Shown piece by piece: positions 1 through 10,349 of a stretch of DNA of 64,000 bases (position 1 is its first letter; the number at the start of each line of letters is the position of its first letter). Below the pieces are notes generated by a model. It searched no databases, was not told the origin of the DNA, and saw only the letters and a program-made list of their open reading frames with translations. Source of the stretch: Hymenobacter sp. BRD128 (lineage in GTDB: Bacteria; Bacteroidota; Bacteroidia; Cytophagales; Hymenobacteraceae); contig NZ_CP053908.1 in the NCBI RefSeq assembly GCF_013256625.1, positions 2,418,001 to 2,482,000 on the forward strand. Reading direction: 5' to 3'. A program made the translations under genes and the position numbers.

Positions 1-1
1 G

Positions 2-97
2 CCGGCTACGCACCTGACCAGCCCGCGCTACGCGGCGCTGGTGCCGGGGCACTACGCGGTCCCGCTAGGGTCTGTTTTCCGCCCGCCCCTCGGCTAG
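2..97 (+). CDS. Possible 3' end of an upstream gene (partial)
   Basis: One frame is open from the window edge to a TAG at 95-97 and would encode about 31 residues ending in FRPPLG. The other plus-strand frames either stop early or run on without meaning. No family can be recognised from so short a tail, and non-coding sequence is equally possible. If real it lies about 115 bp before the TonB-dependent receptor. Confidence 0.25.
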   Translation, partial: PATHLTSPRYAALVPGHYAVPLGSVFRPPLG

Positions 98-213
98 GCC
101 TACCTCCGCTTGGGGAGTTGCCGGCTGGCCGGTGCCCAGGGCTGCTTTGCGCACGCCCGGGCGCTGGCCGGGCCTTGCCCCCATTGGGTTTGGGTTAGTC
201 TTTTTTCAGGGGA

Positions 214-2553
214 ATGAAAGGTATTTTTATGGGTGCCGGGCTGGCCGTGGCTAGCCTGGTGAGCGCGCAGGCGCAGCAAGCCGCCGTGCGCGGCACCGTG
301 CTCGATGCGCAGTCGCAGCAGCCGCTGCCGGGCGTAACGGTAGTAGCGCCGGGCACCGGCGCCGGCACGACCACCGATGCCAGCGGGCGCTTTGTACTGG
401 AATTGCCGGCCGCCGGCCGCGAGCTAACTATCTCGTTTATTGGCTACAACACGCAGCAGGTGCGCGTGCCGGCCACGGGCCACGCCCTCACCGTGCGGCT
501 GGAGGCGGCGCCCGTGAGCCTGCAAGGCGTGGTGGTGTCGGGCAGCCGCGAGCAGGAGCGGCGCACCGAAACGCCGGTAGCCATCAGCCAGCTTTCGCCG
601 CAGCTCCTGGCCGATACCAAGGCCACGGCGCCTTACCAGCTGCTCAATAAGGTGGCGGGCGTGTACATGGTGGACCTGGGCGCCGAGCAGCACATGATGG
701 CTATCCGCCAGCCGATTACGACCAACGCGGTGTACCTGTATTTGGAAGACGGGCTGCCCATCCGGCCCATCGGCATCTTCAACCACAACGCGCTGTACGA
801 GATAAACCAGGCCGGCGTGCGTAGCATCGAGGTGGTGAAGGGCCCGGCCTCGTCGCTCTACGGCTCTAACGCCATTGGCGGGGCGGTCAACTTTTTGACC
901 AAGCAGCCCACGCCGCTGCCCACGGTGGGTGCCTCGGTGCAGGGCGATAACTTCGGCTACCGGCGCGTAGATGCCAGCGCCAGCGGCACGGTAGGCCGGC
1001 TTGGGCTGTACGCGGGCGGCTACGCGGCCCAGCAGCGCGGCGGCTGGCAAGACTATACCGACTTCAACAAGCAGTCGTGGACGCTGCGGGCCGACTACAC
1101 CTTCAGCCCCAAAACCCGGCTTATCGGCACGGGCAGCTACAATTACCTCTACACCCAAACGCCGGGCACGCTCGACAGCGCGCACTTCTACAGCCGCACT
1201 TACCAGAGCAACAACCGCTTCACCAACCGCGAGGTGACGGCCGTGCGCGCCAGCCTGCGCCTGGAGCACGACTGGAGCCCTAGCCAGCAAACGGCCCTCA
1301 CGGCCTTCACGCGCTACAACTCGACCGGCCAGCTGCCGAGCTACTATATCGCCGACGTGCGCGTGAACGGCGCGTACCAAAGCTCGACGGGGCAGGTTAA
1401 TAACCAGTCGTTTCACAGCTACGGGGCGCTGGCGCAGCACCGCGCCGACCTGGGTTTCCTGAACTCGCGCCTCATCGTGGGGGCGTATGCCGATTTCAGC
1501 CCGAGCACATACTACGCGCGTTTTCTGACGATTCAGAAGGATGTAGCAAATAATTTTTACACTGGCTACACCGACACCGGCCGCTACCTTGACGATTACA
1601 AAATCAACCTCTCCAACGTGGCGGCCTACGCCCAGTATGAGGTGCAGGCCACCGAGGCACTGCGCCTGGTGGGCGGCCTGCGCTACGACCGCGTGCAGTA
1701 CAAGTTCAGCAACAACCTGAGCGGCAGCCAAACCAGCAAGAAGGCTAGCCAGGACAACGTGTACAACATTGTGGCGCCTAAGCTCGGCCTGACCTACGCG
1801 CTAGGGCCGGCCCAGGGCCTGTACGCCAATTTCAGCACCGGCTTCCAGCCGCCCGAAACGGGCAGCCTCTACAGCTCGCGCCAGACTATTGAGCTGAAGC
1901 AGGCCAATTTCACCAATTATGAGGCCGGCGGCTGGGTCGCCTTATTTGAGCGCAAGGTGTATATTGACCTGAGCCTCTACCAGATGGAAGGGCGCAACGA
2001 AATCGTGAGCCTTTTGCAGGCCGACAATACCACGCAGAGCGAAAACGTGGGCGCCACCCGCCACCAGGGCATCGAGTACACCCTGACGTATGCGCCGGTG
2101 CCGGAAGTAAACTTCCGCCTCAGCGGCACCAACGTCCGCCATACCTACCTCGATTACAGCGAGGTAGTGCAGGGCCGTAACCGCGATTACGCCGGCAACC
2201 GCATGGTGGGCGCGCCCAACTGGCTAGCCAACGCGGAGGTGTTTTACAAGCCGCGCTTTGCGCCCGGCGCCCGCCTCGGGCTGGAGTACCAGCGCGTGGG
2301 CCAGTTCTATACCAACACGGCCAACACCAAAACCTACGCCGGCTACAACCTGCTGAACCTGCGCCTGGGCTACCGCCTGCCGCAAGCGGTGGCCCGCGGC
2401 CTGGAGGTGTGGGCCAACGTGGTGAACCTGGGCAATGCGCTCTACGCCGTGAACGCTACTACTAATCAATACGGTACCACCTACGCCGCCGCCGCGCCGC
2501 GCACCGTCACCGTGGGGCTAGGGTACACGTTCGCCGCCAAGGCGCGGGAGTAG
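214..2553 (+). CDS. TonB-dependent outer-membrane receptor with carboxypeptidase-like N-terminal domain
   Basis: The 779-residue protein has a signal peptide ending near AQAQQ (about residue 22). A CarboxypepD_reg-like beta domain follows (about 25-100, with the typical TDASGRF and ISFIGYN patterns). Next come a TonB plug (about 115-230, containing EVVKGPASSLYGSNAIGG) and a long beta-barrel ending in an aromatic-rich last strand (VGLGYTF). Family knowledge: such receptors take up siderophores, haem, vitamin B12 or glycans using TonB energy. The next gene encodes a PepSY membrane protein, a frequent partner of iron-siderophore receptors, so iron is the likeliest cargo, by inference. The ATG at 214 is followed by a second ATG at 229; the first gives the better signal peptide. 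Substrate cannot be read from sequence. Confidence 0.93.
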   Translation: MKGIFMGAGLAVASLVSAQAQQAAVRGTVLDAQSQQPLPGVTVVAPGTGAGTTTDASGRFVLELPAAGRELTISFIGYNTQQVRVPATGHALTVRLEAAPVSLQGVVVSGSREQERRTETPVAISQLSPQLLADTKATAPYQLLNKVAGVYMVDLGAEQHMMAIRQPITTNAVYLYLEDGLPIRPIGIFNHNALYEINQAGVRSIEVVKGPASSLYGSNAIGGAVNFLTKQPTPLPTVGASVQGDNFGYRRVDASASGTVGRLGLYAGGYAAQQRGGWQDYTDFNKQSWTLRADYTFSPKTRLIGTGSYNYLYTQTPGTLDSAHFYSRTYQSNNRFTNREVTAVRASLRLEHDWSPSQQTALTAFTRYNSTGQLPSYYIADVRVNGAYQSSTGQVNNQSFHSYGALAQHRADLGFLNSRLIVGAYADFSPSTYYARFLTIQKDVANNFYTGYTDTGRYLDDYKINLSNVAAYAQYEVQATEALRLVGGLRYDRVQYKFSNNLSGSQTSKKASQDNVYNIVAPKLGLTYALGPAQGLYANFSTGFQPPETGSLYSSRQTIELKQANFTNYEAGGWVALFERKVYIDLSLYQMEGRNEIVSLLQADNTTQSENVGATRHQGIEYTLTYAPVPEVNFRLSGTNVRHTYLDYSEVVQGRNRDYAGNRMVGAPNWLANAEVFYKPRFAPGARLGLEYQRVGQFYTNTANTKTYAGYNLLNLRLGYRLPQAVARGLEVWANVVNLGNALYAVNATTNQYGTTYAAAAPRTVTVGLGYTFAAKARE

Positions 2554-2555
2554 AC

Positions 2556-2638
2556 TGTAGCGTGGGCTCTGCGAGTCCGCGCGTCGCACGATAGCTAGCT
2601 AAATGCCCCACGCGCAGACTCGCAGAGTCTACGCTACA
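2556..2638. repeat. Long imperfect palindrome between receptor and PepSY gene
   Basis: Arms at 2556-2583 and 2611-2638 are complementary over 28 bases with three differences, all transitions, so G-U pairs can form in RNA of one strand or the other. The core reads CTCTGCGAGTC. There is no T-tract, so it is unlike a standard terminator. It looks like a dispersed REP-type hairpin, but only one copy is in this window. Confidence 0.7.
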
Positions 2639-2652
2639 TCCCACTATTTTTC

Positions 2653-4271
2653 ATGCAAACAACTTCAACCCCGCCGGTCCGCCCAGCAGCTTCGCCGCTG
2701 CGGCGCCTAGTGGGCCGCAACATGTACCGCTGGCACCGGGTGCTGGGCCTCATCACGCTGCTGCCGGTGCTGATGTGGACGCTCAGCGGCATTTCGCACC
2801 CGCTGATGTCGAACTGGCTGCGGCCGCCCATCGCCCACGAAACCGTGCCCGCGCCGCCGCTGCAAGCTGCCGCGCTAGCCCTGCCCGTGCCCGGGTTGCT
2901 GGCCCGGCACCACCTGGCGGCCATCCAAAACCTGCGCGTGGTGCAGTACCGCCACCAGCCTTATTATCAGGTTACTGACTTTCGGGGCCGGCTGCGCTAT
3001 TTTGCCACTGCTACCGGCCAGGAGCTACCCCAGGGCGACCGCGCCTACGCCGAAGACGTGGCCCGCTACCTGCTAGCCGACTCGACCTCGGCCGTGGCCA
3101 GCGCCACGCGCCTGACGCACTACACCAGCGACTACAAGTTTATCAACCGCCTGCTGCCGGTTTGGAAAATCACCTTCGCCAGGCCCGATGGCATGGCCGT
3201 GTTCATTGAAACCGAGCAGAGCCGGATGGGCACGTTTAATAATACGGCCCGCGCCCGCTTTTTGCGGGTGTTTGGCATGCTGCACAACTGGGACTTCCTC
3301 GATGCGCTGCCGCGGCCCTGGCACCTGGGCATCATGCTGGTGTTTACGACTATCATCTGGCTGTCGGCCTTGAGCGGGCTTGTCATCTACGGCTTTGTGC
3401 GGAAGAAACTGCGGCAGCCCCGCTCGGCCCACGACCAGGTAGGCTGGCTGCGCCGGCGGCACCGCTCGCTGGGGCTGTGGGTGGCATTCGTCACGTTCAC
3501 CTTTGCCCTGAGCGCCTCGTACCACCTCTGGCAAAAGCTTACGCCCGACCGCCGCGACACCGTGGCCCGCGTGTCGGGCTTCGCCGCCAGCGAGCTGACC
3601 TGGCCGCTCGCCGAGGCCCTAGCCGGCCCGGCGCCGGTGCAGCGCGTGTCGCTGGTGCGGGTGGCGGGCCAGCCCTACTATCGGTTGGCTAGCCAGGGCG
3701 CGGCCGGCAGCCCGGCAGCCGTGCAGTACCGCAGCACCCGCGACGGCCAACTGCTGCCCGATGGTGAGCTGCTGTACGCCCGCGAGCTGGGCCAGGAATT
3801 TATGCTGAAGCTTAATGGCCAGGCCGCGCCAGCCACCGCCACTGGCGCCGCCGAAGACGGCGCCCTCCCCGACTGCTGCATCGCCCCTAGCCTCACGGCC
3901 GAAACGCCCGCCGCCATCGGCCCGGCGGCCGCTAGCCCCCCTCGGCCCAAAGCAACCTGCTTAGCCCCGAGCTGATAACCAAGTTCGCCGGCGAGTACGG
4001 CTTCGTTAATAAGCGCCTGCCGGTGATGAAGCTGGCCTTTGCCACGCCCGAGCACACGGCCCTGTACGTGGAGCCCGCTAGCGGCCGGCTAGCCGCCCTC
4101 GTCACCGACGGCGACCGGCGCGAGGGCCTGTCCTTTGCCGTGCTGCACAAGTTTTTCCTCCTGGACTGGGCCGGCAAAAACGTGCGCGATGCCGTGGCCA
4201 TTCTCTCGGCGCTGGGCGTGCTCGTGGTCACGCTCTACGGCTTTGCACTTCTGCTGCGTACCCGGCGCTAG
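2653..4271 (+). pseudogene. PepSY-associated TM protein, split by a one-base frameshift
   Basis: This is a PepSY-type inner-membrane protein of the kind found beside TonB-dependent iron receptors, where it is thought to help release or reduce iron. The first frame (2653-3975) shows an N-terminal helix typical of the family (RWHRVLGLITLLPVLMW, about residues 27-43). A PepSY-like periplasmic segment follows, then helices near 220-245 and 275-290. This frame then runs into unrelated residues and stops. The second frame (about 3936-4271) continues without interruption from SNLLSPELITKF into a second PepSY segment and a last helix (ILSALGVLVVTLYGFALLL). The switch falls at a run of six C (3936-3941); seven C would restore one protein of about 540 residues. 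Either a sequencing indel, decay, or homopolymer phase variation would explain it. Confidence 0.8.
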
Positions 4272-4343
4272 GCCTGGGCGTTTCCGATAATAATACCGAG
4301 TGTCAGGGTCAACTCCTATACAGCTTCCATAAATAAGCAATTC

Positions 4344-4574
4344 CTAGCCTAGCCGCGATAATACTACCAGCAAGATGACTTGCGACGGATTTTTGGGCGA
4401 GAGCTTGTTTTCAAAGCTATCAAGCTCGTAGCCCTTTGCCAGCCACGCCTTTACTTCCGGAAAGGCCAGTAGCTCGGCTTTGGTGAAAGGAATGGGCGTG
4501 GCTTGGTGGCCGGCCGGCGCGGGCGCCGAGAGGAAAGTCAGGATTTTGGTAGCGGGCAGGTCGGCGGAAGACAT
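4344..4574 (-). CDS. Small hypothetical protein (76 aa)
   Basis: A short reading frame lies on the minus strand between the PepSY gene and the divergently placed aminotransferase. An ATG at 4574 gives 76 residues starting MSSADLPATKIL, with a basic and polar middle (FTKAELLAFPEVKAWLAKGYE) and a hydrophobic end (VILLVVLSRLG). There is no signal peptide and no domain that I recognise. An upstream in-frame ATG at 4610 would add 12 residues. The composition is protein-like and differs from simple antisense noise, but coding status is uncertain. Confidence 0.45.
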   Translation of the reverse strand: MSSADLPATKILTFLSAPAPAGHQATPIPFTKAELLAFPEVKAWLAKGYELDSFENKLSPKNPSQVILLVVLSRLG

Positions 4575-4683
4575 AACAGGGCTAGCAACAAGGGGGGCAG
4601 CCAACTGCATTGGCTAGCTGCAAAGCTACGGCGCGGCCTAGCCCGCGCCGGGGCCAGCCGGAAGCCAGCCCGGCAGGCACCGG

Positions 4684-4701
4684 TTTATTTTGTAAAATAA
4701 A
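4684..4701. promoter_or_regulatory. AT-rich palindrome upstream of the aminotransferase
   Basis: TTTATTTT and AAAATAAA flank a GT, giving an 18-bp perfect palindrome in an otherwise GC-rich region. It lies about 34 bp ahead of the -7 box of the aminotransferase and in the leader of the divergent small gene, so an operator or promoter element is possible. There is no direct evidence for a binding protein. Confidence 0.35.
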
Positions 4702-4734
4702 GACCCGCAACGCTCGCAACCCCGCGCGGGCCAA

Positions 4735-4742
4735 TACTTTTG
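4735..4742 (+). promoter_or_regulatory. Bacteroidota -7 promoter box (TACTTTTG)
   Basis: TACTTTTG matches the Bacteroidota housekeeping -7 consensus TAnnTTTG exactly and lies 31 bp before the aminotransferase ATG, implying a leader of about 25 nt. No clear -33 TTTG element is seen at the usual spacing. Confidence 0.5.
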
Positions 4743-4773
4743 CAATTCGCATCCTTCTTTTTTGTATAAGATT

Positions 4774-6015
4774 ATGTCGCCTAGTACCGCTACCCCGGCT
4801 GCCGCGCCGGCCGACCCCACTGCGTATTTCTCCGACCGCATTCTCCAGATTCAGGAATCGGCCACCATCGCCATGGCCAAGAAAAGCCGTGAGCTGGCCG
4901 CCCAGGGCGTGGACGTGATTAACCTGAGCTTCGGCGAGCCCGACTTTCAGACGCCACAGTATATCAAGGACGCGGCCAAGAAGGCGATTGACGACGGTTT
5001 TACGTTTTACACGCCGGTGCCGGGCTACTTAGATTTACGCCAAGCCATTTGTGATAAGCTACTGCGCGAGAACCACTTAACTTACGCTCCCAACCAGATT
5101 GTGGTGAGCACCGGCGCCAAGCAGGCCCTCAGCAACATCATTATGACGCTGGTGAATCCCGGCGACGAAGTCATCATTTTTTCGCCTTATTGGGTGAGCT
5201 ACGCCGCGCAGGTGGAGCTGGCCGAGGGCGTGGCCGTGCCCATTATGGGCGCGCTCGAAAACGACTACAAGGTGACGGCCGCCGAGTTTGAGGCCGCCAT
5301 CACGCCGCGCACCAAGGCCGTGATGTACTCCTCGCCCTGCAACCCCACGGGCGCCGTGTTCAGCCGGGCCGAGCTAGGGGCCATTGCTGAGGTGCTGGCG
5401 CGCCACCCCGGCATTTTTGCCATTGCCGACGAGATTTACGAGTACATCAATTTCACCGATGAGCACGTGAGCCTGGCGCAGTTCGATGCCGTGAAAGACC
5501 AGGTTATCACCATCAACGGCTTCTCGAAGGGCTACGCCATGACGGGCTGGCGCCTGGGCTACCTGGCCGCGCACCCGGCCGTGGCCGCCGCCTGCGACAA
5601 GCTCCAGAGCCAGATTACCTCGGGCACTTGCTCTATTGCGCAGCGCGCCGGGCTAGCCGCGCTGCAAGGCGGCCGCTCATCAGCCGATGAGATGGTGCAG
5701 GCCTATCACCGCCGCCGCGACCTCGTGCTAGGGCTGGTAAAAGACATTCCGGGCCTGAAAACGCCCACGCCCGACGGCGCATTCTATATTTTCCCCGACG
5801 TGTCGGCGTTCTTCGGCCGCACCGCGCCCGATGGCGCAGTTATCAATGATTCGTCGGACCTGGCGCTGTACCTGCTGCGCGACGCGCACGTTGCGGCCGT
5901 GAGCGGCGACTCGTTTGGCGCCCCCGCCTGCATCCGCTTCAGCACGGCGGCGGCCGATGACAAGCTAACGGAGGCGTTTGGACGCATCAAGAAGAGCCTG
6001 GCCGCCCTGCAATAA
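4774..6015 (+). CDS. PLP-dependent aminotransferase, class I/II (aspartate aminotransferase-like)
   Basis: The 413-residue cytosolic enzyme is of fold-type I. Visible features are the substrate and PLP motifs LSFGEPDF (about 51-58), STGAKQALSN (about 112-121), SPCNPTGAV with the conserved Asn-Pro-Thr-Gly (about 190-198), the DEIYEYI motif (about 225-231) and the Schiff-base lysine K252 in NGFSKGYAMTGWR. The length is normal for class I aspartate/aromatic aminotransferases of the 1A/1B group. The reaction is transfer of the amino group from aspartate or another amino acid to a 2-oxo acid. The exact amino-acid preference cannot be assigned. The ATG at 4774 is preferred to an upstream TTG at 4762 because it agrees with the promoter box 31 bp ahead. 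A strong terminator follows. Confidence 0.93.
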   Translation: MSPSTATPAAAPADPTAYFSDRILQIQESATIAMAKKSRELAAQGVDVINLSFGEPDFQTPQYIKDAAKKAIDDGFTFYTPVPGYLDLRQAICDKLLRENHLTYAPNQIVVSTGAKQALSNIIMTLVNPGDEVIIFSPYWVSYAAQVELAEGVAVPIMGALENDYKVTAAEFEAAITPRTKAVMYSSPCNPTGAVFSRAELGAIAEVLARHPGIFAIADEIYEYINFTDEHVSLAQFDAVKDQVITINGFSKGYAMTGWRLGYLAAHPAVAAACDKLQSQITSGTCSIAQRAGLAALQGGRSSADEMVQAYHRRRDLVLGLVKDIPGLKTPTPDGAFYIFPDVSAFFGRTAPDGAVINDSSDLALYLLRDAHVAAVSGDSFGAPACIRFSTAAADDKLTEAFGRIKKSLAALQ

Positions 6016-6040
6016 GCATCGGCCATCAAACCCTGTACGC

Positions 6041-6075
6041 AAAAAGCCCGGCCATAAATCTCGGCCGGGCTTTTT
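6041..6075. terminator. Intrinsic terminator, bidirectional
   Basis: AAAAAGCCCGGCC pairs with GGCCGGGCTTTTT across a 9-nt loop. It has an A-tract before and a T-tract after, so it can end both the aminotransferase (+) and the converging serine hydrolase (-). Confidence 0.9.
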
Positions 6076-6116
6076 CTATAGTGACAAGCTAGGTAGAGCT
6101 GCCGCTAGCTGAGGCG

Positions 6117-7994
6117 CTACACGCTCCACAGCCGCATGCCCAGCCAGCTATAGGCACCCAGCACTGCCACCAGAAAGCACAGCCCGCCGTACGTAAACAG
6201 CAGGTACCAGGCCGCCAGGCGGCTGCGAAACTGGCGAAACCGAACCAGCAGCAACGCCAGCCCGGCCAGCGCGAACGCAGTGAAGGCCAGCGGCCCCATG
6301 AAGATGAGCACCGATTCGGCGCTAACGCGCCCCAGGTGGTCCAGCTTTGTGGAGGCGCTAGTGAAAGCCCAGGCGGTGGCCACAACAGCCAGCGTGGCCA
6401 GCAGCGGCAGCAACCGGGGCAACACCTGCGCCCGGGGCAGGCGCCGCCGCAACGCATACACGAGCCACACCAGCCCCGCGAGGCTGGCTGTAACCGCTAG
6501 CAACCCGCTCAGGGCTAACAAAGCTGGCGCCAGCCACCACCAGCTACCCGCCTCTATCAGGTAATACTGCGCGGGAGTAGTGCCGGTTATCAGCACGCGG
6601 TGGCCATCGGCATCGTGGGTGAATACGGTGCTGGCTACCAGCTCGGACGGATGCCGGAACAGGTGCGGGCCCGTAGCCAGTAGTGTGTCGGGCTTGCCAA
6701 TCAGCGGCTGTAGTACGAGCAAGGGGCCGCGCCGCTCCAGGCTGTAAACGCTTACTATCGTGCCTAAATCCTTCTGGTAGCGCGGGGCCGCCACGCGATA
6801 GTGGCCCAGGTAAGCCGCTGCTTGGGTGGTGGCCAGCGCCACCGGGGCGGGCGGCAGGCTAGCAGGCGCCTGCCGTAGCAGAAACTGCTGCACCAGCAGC
6901 TCGATGCGGCTCTTGCGGTGGTTGCCGTTGTTCGAGAGCGCGTAGCCTACGCCCAGCTCCCGGTTGTAGCCCAGGGCCGAAATAAAGCCCGGGATAGCCC
7001 CGCCATGCCCCCGATAAATGGCCTTGCCTTCCACCGTTACGGCATAGTTGGCCAGGCCATAGCCAGTAGGCTGGCCGTTGCGGGCAGCTAGAGTACTGTG
7101 CATGGTTTCCATCTCGCGCAGGCTGGCCGGCTGCACAAGCGCAGTGCCAGCGGCGGTGCGGCCATCATGCAGAAAGAACTGCACGTAGCGGGCCATATCG
7201 GCCGCCGAGGCATTCATGGAACCACTCGCGCCGGGGTAGAGGGCAAATGGCGGGTTGGCCTCGTAGCGGCCGCCGGTGTAGGTGTAGCCCTGCGCAAGCT
7301 GCGGCAAGGCGCCCGGGCGCCGGGTGGGCGTAGCATCAGGCATGCCCAACGGACGCAAAAAATGCTGCGTCAAATACTGTTCATAAGATTGGCCACTAAA
7401 CTTTTCCAGCAGATAGCCAGCTATTTGGTAGCCGGGGTTAGAATAGGCCATTCGCTCGCCGGGCCGCCAGCGGCAGCGCAGCTCATCTCGGTATAGCTCG
7501 ACACTAGCCCGGCCTGGCAGGTCAGTAGCCGTGTAGTTGCCGAAGCGGTTGAGGCCCATATCGTCGAAGCCGGCAGTATGCTCTAGCAAATGCACCACGC
7601 GCACGGGGTCGGTAGTTTCCCAAGGATTATCGATGGGCACTTCGGGGGCAATTTTGCGGACCTCGTCGTTGAGGTGCAGCTTGCCCTGCTCAATGAGTTG
7701 CAGCAGGCCTAGCGCAATAAAGCTCTTGGTAATGGAGCCGATGCGAAACAGCGTGTGAGCCGTAACGGGCTGGTGCGTCGTGCTATTAGCTTCGCCCAGT
7801 CCACCGGCATACAGCACCGAGTCGCGGGTGGCCAGCACCAGCATCAAGCCCGGAATGTGCTCTTTGACCATCACGCGCCGGATGGAGTCGGTCAGCTCGG
7901 GCACGGAGTTGATGACGTGGCTGGCGCGCTGGGCGTGGGCAGGCCGGCCAGTTGCTGCGGTCAGCAGCAGCAAAAGAAGTAGTTTTCTTAGCAT
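6117..7994 (-). CDS. Serine hydrolase of the class C beta-lactamase / PBP4* family with C-terminal membrane domain
   Basis: The protein has 625 residues from the ATG at 7994, which gives a clean signal peptide (MLRKLLLLLLLTAATG, cut near AHAQ). The penicillin-recognising domain has the catalytic S87-x-x-K90 (GSITKS), the Y184-S-N186 motif and H330-G-G332 in place of KTG, as in class C-like esterases and DD-peptidases. After about residue 490 come four predicted membrane helices, ending near the C-terminus. This matches a known architecture of family members whose hydrolase domain is exported and tethered to the membrane. The substrate is unknown: cell-wall peptide, ester or beta-lactam are all possible. 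It is divergent from the ABC-F gene and ends at a shared terminator. An in-frame ATG at 8024 would add ten residues before the signal peptide and is less likely. Confidence 0.88.
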   Translation of the reverse strand: MLRKLLLLLLLTAATGRPAHAQRASHVINSVPELTDSIRRVMVKEHIPGLMLVLATRDSVLYAGGLGEANSTTHQPVTAHTLFRIGSITKSFIALGLLQLIEQGKLHLNDEVRKIAPEVPIDNPWETTDPVRVVHLLEHTAGFDDMGLNRFGNYTATDLPGRASVELYRDELRCRWRPGERMAYSNPGYQIAGYLLEKFSGQSYEQYLTQHFLRPLGMPDATPTRRPGALPQLAQGYTYTGGRYEANPPFALYPGASGSMNASAADMARYVQFFLHDGRTAAGTALVQPASLREMETMHSTLAARNGQPTGYGLANYAVTVEGKAIYRGHGGAIPGFISALGYNRELGVGYALSNNGNHRKSRIELLVQQFLLRQAPASLPPAPVALATTQAAAYLGHYRVAAPRYQKDLGTIVSVYSLERRGPLLVLQPLIGKPDTLLATGPHLFRHPSELVASTVFTHDADGHRVLITGTTPAQYYLIEAGSWWWLAPALLALSGLLAVTASLAGLVWLVYALRRRLPRAQVLPRLLPLLATLAVVATAWAFTSASTKLDHLGRVSAESVLIFMGPLAFTAFALAGLALLLVRFRQFRSRLAAWYLLFTYGGLCFLVAVLGAYSWLGMRLWSV

Positions 7995-8077
7995 GAGAAA
8001 GTTAAGAGGGTAGAATTCCCTCAAAAGTATCTTGTGTCCGTGGCTCGTTGGTGCTGGAAGAAGCTACTTTGTTTTCC

Positions 8078-8120
8078 GGCGGGGCACATTGCCGCAACTA
8101 TTGCGGCAATGTGCCCCGCC
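8078..8120. repeat. Perfect 20-bp-arm palindrome in a divergent promoter region
   Basis: GGCGGGGCACATTGCCGCAA (8078-8097) is repeated as its exact reverse complement at 8101-8120 around a 3-nt loop. It lies between two divergent genes, so it cannot terminate either one. It covers the -33 zone of the promoter whose -7 box is at 8139-8146. It could be an operator, a cruciform-forming site or a REP-like element. Confidence 0.8.
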
Positions 8121-8138
8121 AGCGCCCTACCCCCGCCG

Positions 8139-8146
8139 TACCTTTG
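8139..8146 (+). promoter_or_regulatory. -7 box (TACCTTTG) of the ABC-F gene
   Basis: TACCTTTG fits TAnnTTTG exactly and ends 8 bp before the ATG at 8155, which implies a very short or absent 5' leader. The perfect palindrome occupies the place of the -33 element. Confidence 0.55.
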
Positions 8147-8154
8147 CAAGACTT

Positions 8155-10077
<1,923 letters not shown>

Positions 10078-10093
10078 CGTCGGCCAGGGTCGG

Positions 10094-10143
10094 CTCAAAA
10101 AAAAGGCAGCAGTCCGGCGCGGGACTGCTGCCTTTTTTTTGAG
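10094..10143. terminator. Strong bidirectional terminator
   Basis: GGCAGCAGTCC pairs with GGACTGCTGCC around GGCGC, and the stem is extended by eight A before and eight T after. It follows the ABC-F gene. Confidence 0.93.
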
Positions 10144-10349
10144 TTGAAGCCGGCCAGCCTGCAACCTGAGCCTTTACCCAGACGTAGACGGGCGTTTTAT
10201 TACGCGGCAAGCTGCCATTCCAGCCGCCTGTTTGGGGGTTTATGCTTCCGCCAACCAGGGTTTTATTCCTACTCAGCTAGCCCGTTGCAGCCTTGGCAGT
10301 ATTACCAGCTTATTAACTCCGCCCCTCTATTCTGCCTGCTTTCTGCCCC

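Noticed and set aside
424..1731. Long open frame antisense to the TonB-dependent receptor
   Set aside because: High-GC codon structure leaves open antisense frames. The product is His/Arg/Val-rich and lacks any domain, while the sense strand encodes a clear receptor.
4762..4773. TTG start four codons before the aminotransferase ATG
   Set aside because: It would leave almost no leader after the -7 box region and adds residues not seen in the family. The ATG at 4774 is sufficient.
8032..8154. Longer N-terminus for the ABC-F protein
   Set aside because: The extension runs through the perfect palindrome and promoter box; the conserved protein starts at 8155.
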